12,033 bases of DNA, taken from Candidatus Peregrinibacteria bacterium CG11_big_fil_rev_8_21_14_0_20_46_8. GTDB taxonomy: Bacteria > Patescibacteriota > Gracilibacteria > UBA1369 > UM-FILTER-53-11. The stretch is taken from contig PCVQ01000027.1 in NCBI GenBank assembly GCA_002796025.1, positions 1 through 12,033 on the forward strand, written 5' to 3'. Position numbers and translations under genes: made by a program. Position 1 is the stretch's first letter. Every line of letters begins with the position of its first letter. The notes under the pieces are model-generated. The model saw only the letters and a list, made by a program, of their open reading frames with translations, did not search any database and had not been told where the DNA came from. Below are positions 8,701 to 12,033 of the stretch, one piece after another.

Positions 8701-9680
8701 CAGTTCCGGTCAACGACATCTCGTACACATTCGGTTATGCAAATACCACGAACTACTCACCGGTTGTAAAATTACAAAGTCCAACGTTCGCCGTCACGGT
8801 AGCTAATGCAGCACCGGCATTTAACTCACTCACCTTTTCACAACCATCTATAGAAGCAAACGCAACGGATGTTCAAGAAGCAACATTCACATTCGACGGC
8901 AATCCGGCCGACATAACTAATGTGAATGTCATTCTTAATAGAACAGAGACTGGTGAAGATCCCGCAAACATGCGCGGCATGTTCAAATGGGACGGTACGA
9001 ATTTTTCTGAAGGTCCTGCATACTTTGGCAGCCAGCATGTAAATCTTCTCACCAGTGGTGCAAACTCCTCAACTGCGGTCGCAACAGCAAATCAGCTTGT
9101 ACTCACCTTCCGCTGGACAACAAACAGTACCTACGGGAACGTACCTACCAATAGAGTTTCATATTCATTTGAAAGCGGAACAAATAATTGGTCGCCTACG
9201 GTCAGGCTCGAGAATCCAACATTTGCCGTCACCTCTGCAAGTCCAATTCCAACCTTCAACTCACTCACGCTCTCGCAAACTTCGGTCGAAGCAAATGCAA
9301 CCGATATTCAAGAGGCAACGCTTACACTCGATGCAAATCCTGCCGACATCGACTATGTCTCATTGGTTTTAAACAGAATTGATACCGGTGAAGATCCTGC
9401 AAATATGCGCGGCATGCTCAAATGGGACGGCACGAATTTCTCTAAAGGCCCGGCCTACTTTGGCAGTAATCATGTGAATCTCATTACCAGCGGAGCAAAT
9501 GCCTCAACCGCGGTCATCAACGGGAATCAAATTACTCTCACTTTCCGCTGGACAACTAACAGCTCATATGGCGCTATACCTGTTAACGACATTACCTATC
9601 AATTCGGCAATGTCGCCGCAAACAACTATTCACTCCCTGTTACCCTGCAAAGTCCGACATTTGCCGTGACACTTCCATAA
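5703..9680 (+). CDS. Large secreted repeat protein: FG-GAP-like propeller, Ig-like segment, six tandem ~145-aa domains
   Basis: This 1325-residue protein has an N-terminal signal peptide (MVTLFRRVTLLIISSALLFL, then SAGTASA with cleavage near residue 27). Residues about 30-345 look like a beta-propeller with an FG-GAP/VCBS-type calcium loop, DINGDGANE (D88, N90, D92, E96), and a second blade with ELDANSAGDEIAISL near 265. Residues 351-462 resemble a bacterial Ig-like module (PNFALTARAAD...GPYTLFVRAQDATGDWSE). From residue 463 to the end are six units of 140-147 residues; the last four are clearly similar to each other. No LPxTG, transmembrane helix, SLH or type IX signal follows; the protein ends inside the last repeat (PTFAVTLP). 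A surface or extracellular adhesive or structural role is plausible but unproven. It is the last gene before a strong terminator. Confidence 0.88.
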   Translation: MVTLFRRVTLLIISSALLFLSAGTASARDAHFQPARGELLTTTVGIERVVVSEEGTLTLFHESGDVAPNYPLLLPNDGLFVSSPLVLDINGDGANEIIVIGRDGAGAHTLYAYRADQTLLGSASITGTIYYDPVALGQSVVVATVSGTIVRFTFQNGAFTSGTLFSLGETAGVTFTGAQQAVVNLPARNQLHVYEENSGTWSRSRIIGTNEPIIYPVELNSTGTTLYGVNRLYQIEAIDFATAQQQSGFPVTTTSAPLDTPVVTELDANSAGDEIAISLLDGSTNVMTAQGGVSAFPVQRGSIGESAVIMAAPGNGNLFVSIGASAGRLMTSVGETIASSFSRIKFALGVTPPTVSAVTAPEILWEAQPNFALTARAADTTANITAAEYYVLPAAGGQAPAPGSATAMTATDGAFDSSEELLQATVDSSAWTVANGPYTLFVRAQDATGDWSEAVSREILVHAFTFESLNVSRASLPADGTTLQTATLVVNARAQSQVNDARILINHIFNENGMPQRGYFRYTPQNGFEELSTAYGNDVVALDPAQSSISFDAGSNQATLVFAWAAQPLYGNVPDNDVSYWWFGLGELWRHVDTSFEVTGSRPLVTLNTVTVGKQTLLADDQDLQEARVVFNATDPAHLGTVSLFVNRDETGGTNQRRGYFEASVAGGFISKGGAYWGQPFVRLLPTSEFITDATAGTVTVVFRWTALPSYGAIASNRITIDWRDSPAPLLTDTTFAITYGTSQPLAFNSLTLAETTVEADATQVQTATLVIDGTPSQLGSATITLNRIESGGDPSEMRGMMTWDGTNFVEGSSYFGNDHINLLTSGANASTVSTTANQTTITFRWTTNSSYDAIASNNISYQLGYANTNTYSEVVRLPNPTFAVTLADPLPTFNALTLSRTSMQANATDIQEATLVIDGAPSQLGSVYLTLNRIESGGDPADMRGQFIWNGTEFLEGPNYFGNGHVNLLTSGANASTITTTANQTTLIFRWTANSSYGAVPVNDISYTFGYANTTNYSPVVKLQSPTFAVTVANAAPAFNSLTFSQPSIEANATDVQEATFTFDGNPADITNVNVILNRTETGEDPANMRGMFKWDGTNFSEGPAYFGSQHVNLLTSGANSSTAVATANQLVLTFRWTTNSTYGNVPTNRVSYSFESGTNNWSPTVRLENPTFAVTSASPIPTFNSLTLSQTSVEANATDIQEATLTLDANPADIDYVSLVLNRIDTGEDPANMRGMLKWDGTNFSKGPAYFGSNHVNLITSGANASTAVINGNQITLTFRWTTNSSYGAIPVNDITYQFGNVAANNYSLPVTLQSPTFAVTLP
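7089..9677 (+). repeat. Six tandem coding repeats of ~420-441 bp
   Basis: Unit boundaries set at the recurring Pro-x-(F/V)-N-(S/T) start are 7089-7508, 7509-7934, 7935-8375, 8376-8813, 8814-9248 and 9249-9677. The consensus of the last four is PTFNSLTLSQTSVEANATD, then QEATLxxD, a LNRIExGxDPAxMRG block, WDGTNFxEGPxYFG, HVNLLTSGANAST, LTFRWTTNSSYG and finally SPTFAVT. Units 1 and 2 keep only the framework (LQTATLVV or LQEARVVF, RGYF, YG, FRWT or FAWA). The gradient from diverged N-terminal to near-uniform C-terminal copies suggests growth by duplication at the 3' end. Each unit is probably a beta-sandwich. Confidence 0.9.
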
Positions 9681-9693
9681 CAAGTGTACCCGT

Positions 9694-9745
9694 AAAGAGT
9701 GGCGGGATTTCCCTTATTCTTAGGGGAAATTCCCGCTTCTCTTTT
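9694..9745 (+). terminator. Intrinsic terminator after the secreted-protein gene run
   Basis: The 5' arm GCGGGATTTCCC (9702-9713) pairs with GGGAAATTCCCGC (9724-9736) with one bulged A and a loop of about ten bases. The stem extends outward through AAAGAG (9694-9699) and CTCTTT (9739-9744) across a short imperfect joint. The T-rich run TTCTCTTTT (9737-9745) follows the core stem. It lies 13 bases after the 1325-residue gene and separates it from the zinc-ribbon gene. Confidence 0.88.
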
Positions 9746-9770
9746 CATAAAAGATGATTCGGTTTAAAAT
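9742..9770 (+). promoter_or_regulatory. Candidate promoter for the zinc-ribbon gene
   Basis: TTTTCA (9742-9747, four of six matches to TTGACA) lies 17 bases before TAAAAT (9765-9770, five of six matches to TATAAT). The expected transcript start near 9777 is only about four bases before ATG 9781. The -35 element overlaps the T-run of the preceding terminator. Consensus matching by eye only. Confidence 0.45.
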
Positions 9771-9780
9771 AGATATAGTT

Positions 9781-10098
9781 ATGCCAATAAAACTTCTCAA
9801 ACAGGTTATCAGTCAGTTTCGTAAAGAGCATACGTGTCCTTTTTGTAAAGCGAAATTTAAAGAGCAGGATATTATTGTCTTAATGGCAAACGGATTGAGC
9901 TCTCTCTTTTTTGTTGTCTGTGGAGGATGCGCTTCGCAAGCATTTGTAAGTCTCGAACTTATTCCGGCTCAATCTCCAGAAGATACCTTTCGCTTACGTA
10001 TGCAAATGACTTCTGGCGACGAAATTTCTCATAACGAAATTCTCGATATGCGGAATTTTCTGAATTCGTGGCAAGGAGATCTCAAAGATATAGTATAA
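9781..10098 (+). CDS. Small zinc-ribbon protein, function unknown
   Basis: A 105-residue protein with two knuckles, CPFC (C19, C22) and CGGC (C47, C50), spaced 24 residues apart, fits a four-cysteine zinc ribbon. Between them lies a hydrophobic strand (IIVLMANGLSSLFFVV). The tail ISHNEILDMRNFLNSWQGD is helical and acidic; I recall the same arrangement in small uncharacterised proteins of candidate-phyla bacteria. ATG 9781 is preferred to the in-frame ATG 9754, because 9754 sits upstream of the candidate -10 box and adds only nine residues (MIRFKIDIV). No signal peptide, so cytoplasmic. Nucleic-acid or protein binding is possible; no function can be assigned. Confidence 0.75.
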   Translation: MPIKLLKQVISQFRKEHTCPFCKAKFKEQDIIVLMANGLSSLFFVVCGGCASQAFVSLELIPAQSPEDTFRLRMQMTSGDEISHNEILDMRNFLNSWQGDLKDIV

Positions 10099-10099
10099 T
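10094..10099 (+). promoter_or_regulatory. -10 box TATAAT immediately before the lipoprotein start
   Basis: A perfect TATAAT overlaps the TAA stop of the zinc-ribbon gene and ends six bases before ATG 10106. Transcription from it would begin at or within a base or two of the start codon. No convincing -35 lies at the usual distance (10071-10076 is GCAAGG). The hexamer could be chance in a locally AT-rich stretch. Confidence 0.4.
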
Positions 10100-10105
10100 A
10101 CTATT

Positions 10106-10471
10106 ATGAAGCTTCTCTTCAGATTTTCTGTATCTACTTTTTTGCTTGCCGGACTTTTGGGGCTGAGCGGATGTGAAATTTTGCCTGAGCTTCGGGCAAA
10201 AATTTTAGGACGCGGCGGCAATGCTGTAAACGTTGTAAAAGAAAAGGCCGATGCGGTAACCGAACAATATGAAAGAACAAAAGGTTCGGTCACTGAGCGC
10301 ATCGATGAAGTACGTGATGCCGCACGCGAGGTAAAAGAGGCGGCAACCGAAGTAAAAGAGGCAGTAGATGCGGTGGATAAAATAGGAAAAGATGAAGAAG
10401 CGAGCGTCAAAGAGGACGAGAGCGCGAATGAAAACAAAAGCGAGGCACCGAACTTAGAAGATTCAGAGTGA
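10106..10471 (+). CDS. Small lipoprotein with charged helical body
   Basis: The 121-residue product starts with a lipoprotein signal (MKLLFRFSVSTFLLAGLLG) and lipobox LSGC, placing the lipidated cysteine at residue 23. The mature part is one long charged helix: VVKEKADAVTEQYERTKG, then REVKEAATEVKEAVDAVDK with near-heptad alanine/valine spacing, ending in an acidic, low-complexity tail. It is probably a membrane-anchored coiled-coil or amphipathic-helix protein at the outer face of the cytoplasmic membrane; no function is known. The start codon lies seven bases after the zinc-ribbon stop. An AAGGAG at 10073-10078 is 27 bases from the ATG, too far to serve as its ribosome site. It ends with TGA, showing that this codon is a stop here. 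Confidence 0.8.
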   Translation: MKLLFRFSVSTFLLAGLLGLSGCEILPELRAKILGRGGNAVNVVKEKADAVTEQYERTKGSVTERIDEVRDAAREVKEAATEVKEAVDAVDKIGKDEEASVKEDESANENKSEAPNLEDSE

Positions 10472-10512
10472 AATCCCCAGAGGTAGCCGGGATGATACTT
10501 AAGCGGCGGCGT

Positions 10513-10541
10513 TAGGCAATAAGCTTCTTTTGCGGTATAAT
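10513..10541 (+). promoter_or_regulatory. Candidate promoter for pta-ackA
   Basis: TAGGCA (10513-10518, four of six matches to TTGACA) stands 17 bases before a perfect TATAAT (10536-10541). The predicted transcript start is near 10548, downstream of the first in-frame ATG (10540) and about seven bases before ATG 10555. This element therefore decides the start choice for pta. Confidence 0.55.
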
Positions 10542-10554
10542 GATAAGAACTTTT

Positions 10555-11583
10555 ATGCTCTCTTTTCTCCAACTTATTCGCCGTTCGGCGCGGCAGTATC
10601 CGGCGCGCATCATCTTTCCAGAGAGTGAAGATGAGCGGGTGCTGGCGGCGGTGGCAAAAATTGCCGAGGAAGAGACGGCGCGCTCAATTTTAGTTGGAAA
10701 TCAGGAAAAGATAGTCGAATTGGGCCGGCACAGCGGCGTGAATCTTGAAAAGATTTTTGATCGGGAGCGCGTCCAGATTTTTGATCCTGCAGAAAGTGAG
10801 CGCATGGAGCGCTATGTAGCTGCGCTAGTTGAAAAGAGAAAAAATAAAGGCATGACAGCAGAAAAGGCGCGCGAGCGGCTGCGCGATCCGAATTATTTTG
10901 GCGTGATGGCGGTGGAGCTGGGCGATGCCGACGGGATGATTTCCGGTGCTGTGGGCTCAACCGGCGGCACCCTGCGTCCCGCATTTCAAATCATCAAAAC
11001 AAAAGAAAAATTTCACAAAGTTTCGGGCTTCTTTTTTATGGTGCTGGAGGGCCGGCTGCTCTTGTTTGCAGATTGTGCGGTCAACATTGAGCCAAACTCA
11101 CACGAGCTGGCTGACATTGCCATGGATACCGCGGAGACCGCACGGCGCTTTGGTTTAGAGCCGCGCATTGCGATGCTTTCGTTTTCTACCATGGGATCGG
11201 CGGATCATCCGCGAGTCGATAAGGTGCGAGAAGCCACGGCTATGGTGCAGCACCATATGCCGGATGTCCTGTGCGAGGGTGAAATGCAGGTAGATGCCGC
11301 GCTGGTGCCCGAAGTTGCAGCGCGAAAGTGTCCTAAGTCTAAACTTGCCGGCCGCGCGAATATTCTTATTTTTCCAAATTTAGAGGCGGCGAATATTGCA
11401 TATAAGCTTGTGGAGCGTTTGGCGGGGGCCCAGGCTATTGGTCCTATTTTGCAGGGATTAAAAAAACCGGTGAACGATTTATCGCGCGGCTGCAGTGTCG
11501 ATGATATTGTAAATTTGGCTGCGATTACTTCGGTAGAAGCTGCGGAAGACGTTGTAGTTCCTCAGCATTTAATAGCAAACTAA
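10555..11583 (+). CDS. pta: Phosphate acetyltransferase
   Basis: This enzyme interconverts acetyl-CoA plus phosphate and acetyl phosphate plus CoA in the cytoplasm. From ATG 10555 it is 342 residues, the usual length of the short, catalytic-domain-only Pta without the N-terminal regulatory (DRTGG) part. Family signatures run throughout: RIIFPESEDERVLAA near the N-terminus, YFGVMAVELGDADGMISGAV, then LLLFADCAVNIEP, LSFSTMGSA, CEGEMQVDAAL, AGRANILIFPNLEAANIAYK, GPILQGLKKPVNDLSRGC and a final AITSVEA. One oddity is GSTGGTLRPA where most relatives have HSTADTVRPA. The upstream ATG 10540 is less likely because it overlaps the TATAAT box and would add only MIRTF. The gene runs into ackA with a one-base gap, so the two are co-transcribed. 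Confidence 0.96.
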   Translation: MLSFLQLIRRSARQYPARIIFPESEDERVLAAVAKIAEEETARSILVGNQEKIVELGRHSGVNLEKIFDRERVQIFDPAESERMERYVAALVEKRKNKGMTAEKARERLRDPNYFGVMAVELGDADGMISGAVGSTGGTLRPAFQIIKTKEKFHKVSGFFFMVLEGRLLLFADCAVNIEPNSHELADIAMDTAETARRFGLEPRIAMLSFSTMGSADHPRVDKVREATAMVQHHMPDVLCEGEMQVDAALVPEVAARKCPKSKLAGRANILIFPNLEAANIAYKLVERLAGAQAIGPILQGLKKPVNDLSRGCSVDDIVNLAAITSVEAAEDVVVPQHLIAN

Positions 11584-11584
11584 C

Positions 11585-12033
11585 ATGATAATTCTAGTTT
11601 TAAATGCCGGCAGCTCGTCTCTCAAACATGAACTGTTTGAAAGCCGCGGTCTCAAGTCGCTTTTCCAAGGCCACTTTGATAATCACGGCAAGGCTATTAC
11701 AAATTTTGAAAAGATCGTGCGCAAGGTTATTCGTGAGTTGCCACTGAAAAATGGCGAGCTCAAAATAGATGCTATTGGCCATCGCGTAGTGCACGGCGGC
11801 GAAAAATATACCGAGCCAATAAAAATTACGGCACGCGTACTGCGCGAAATTAAAAAATTAAGCGCGCTCGCTCCGCTGCACAATCCGCCAAATGTTGCGG
11901 GAATTGAAGCTTGCCAAAAATTATTTCCCAATGTGCCGCAAATTGCCGTCTTTGACACCGCCTTTCACCAAACCATGCCCGAACGCGCATACTTGTATGG
12001 ACTCCCTTACTCGTACTACACAAAAGGAAAAAT
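11585..12033 (+). CDS. ackA: Acetate kinase, 3'-truncated by window edge
   Basis: Only the first 149 residues are present; the frame is open at the window end. The enzyme transfers the phosphate of acetyl phosphate to ADP, giving acetate and ATP, and completes the pathway begun by the neighbouring pta. Signatures are the N-terminal NAGSSSLK phosphate loop (residues 7-14), GHRVVHGGEKY (substrate-binding Arg67), APLHNPPNVAGIEA and VFDTAFHQTMPE (catalytic Asp124). The same residues in the E. coli enzyme are about 24 positions further on, so the loop between the first strands (residues about 20-60) is shortened here. ATG 11585 lies one base after the pta stop, with no Shine-Dalgarno, suggesting translational coupling. 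Confidence 0.96.
   Translation, partial: MIILVLNAGSSSLKHELFESRGLKSLFQGHFDNHGKAITNFEKIVRKVIRELPLKNGELKIDAIGHRVVHGGEKYTEPIKITARVLREIKKLSALAPLHNPPNVAGIEACQKLFPNVPQIAVFDTAFHQTMPERAYLYGLPYSYYTKGK

Noticed and set aside
10473..10495. Small hairpin ATCCC...GGGAT after the lipoprotein gene as a terminator
   Set aside because: The stem is only 5 bp and no T-run follows, so it is too weak to call.
9994..10572. Minus-strand 192-codon frame over the lipoprotein gene
   Set aside because: Its Ser/Thr-rich translation is the complement of the charged-helix codons of the lipoprotein; the lipobox on the + strand is decisive.
11683..11958. Minus-strand frame opposite ackA
   Set aside because: It covers well-conserved acetate kinase coding sequence and has no features of its own.

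Overview
The window carries seven genes, all on the + strand, most separated by 1 to 11 bases. No rRNA, tRNA, CRISPR array or transposase was seen. TGA is used as a normal stop (end of the lipoprotein gene), so the standard bacterial code fits. No gene start has a Shine-Dalgarno sequence, several -10-like hexamers sit almost on top of start codons, and the gene content is secreted repeat proteins plus a small zinc-ribbon protein and pta-ackA. This suggests a fermentative bacterium, possibly a candidate-phyla-radiation (Patescibacteria, e.g. Peregrinibacteria-like) genome. That lineage is an inference from gene style only; no marker gene is present.

Region 1 (3-4643) is a polymorphic toxin locus. 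It has the 3' part of a very large YD-repeat (RHS) protein, an RHS core ending at a DPTGY motif, an AT-richer C-terminal toxin tip with a likely D...ExK restriction-endonuclease-type nuclease, and directly downstream a 172-residue probable immunity protein.

Region 2 (4654-9680) follows with gaps of 10 and 5 bases. A secreted HAF-repeat protein of 347 residues precedes a secreted 1325-residue protein. The latter has an FG-GAP-like propeller, an Ig-like segment and six tandem copies of a roughly 145-residue unit that I cannot assign to a known family. A strong hairpin terminator (9694-9745) closes this four-gene run, which looks like one transcription unit devoted to exported proteins.

Region 3 (9742-12033) is metabolic or housekeeping in character: a 105-residue zinc-ribbon protein, a small lipoprotein with a charged helical body, and phosphate acetyltransferase (pta) followed one base later by acetate kinase (ackA, cut by the window end). 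Pta and AckA together convert acetyl-CoA to acetate with ATP formation. Each of the first three genes here has a -10-like hexamer within 7 to 13 bases of its likely start codon, so these transcripts may be leaderless or nearly so.
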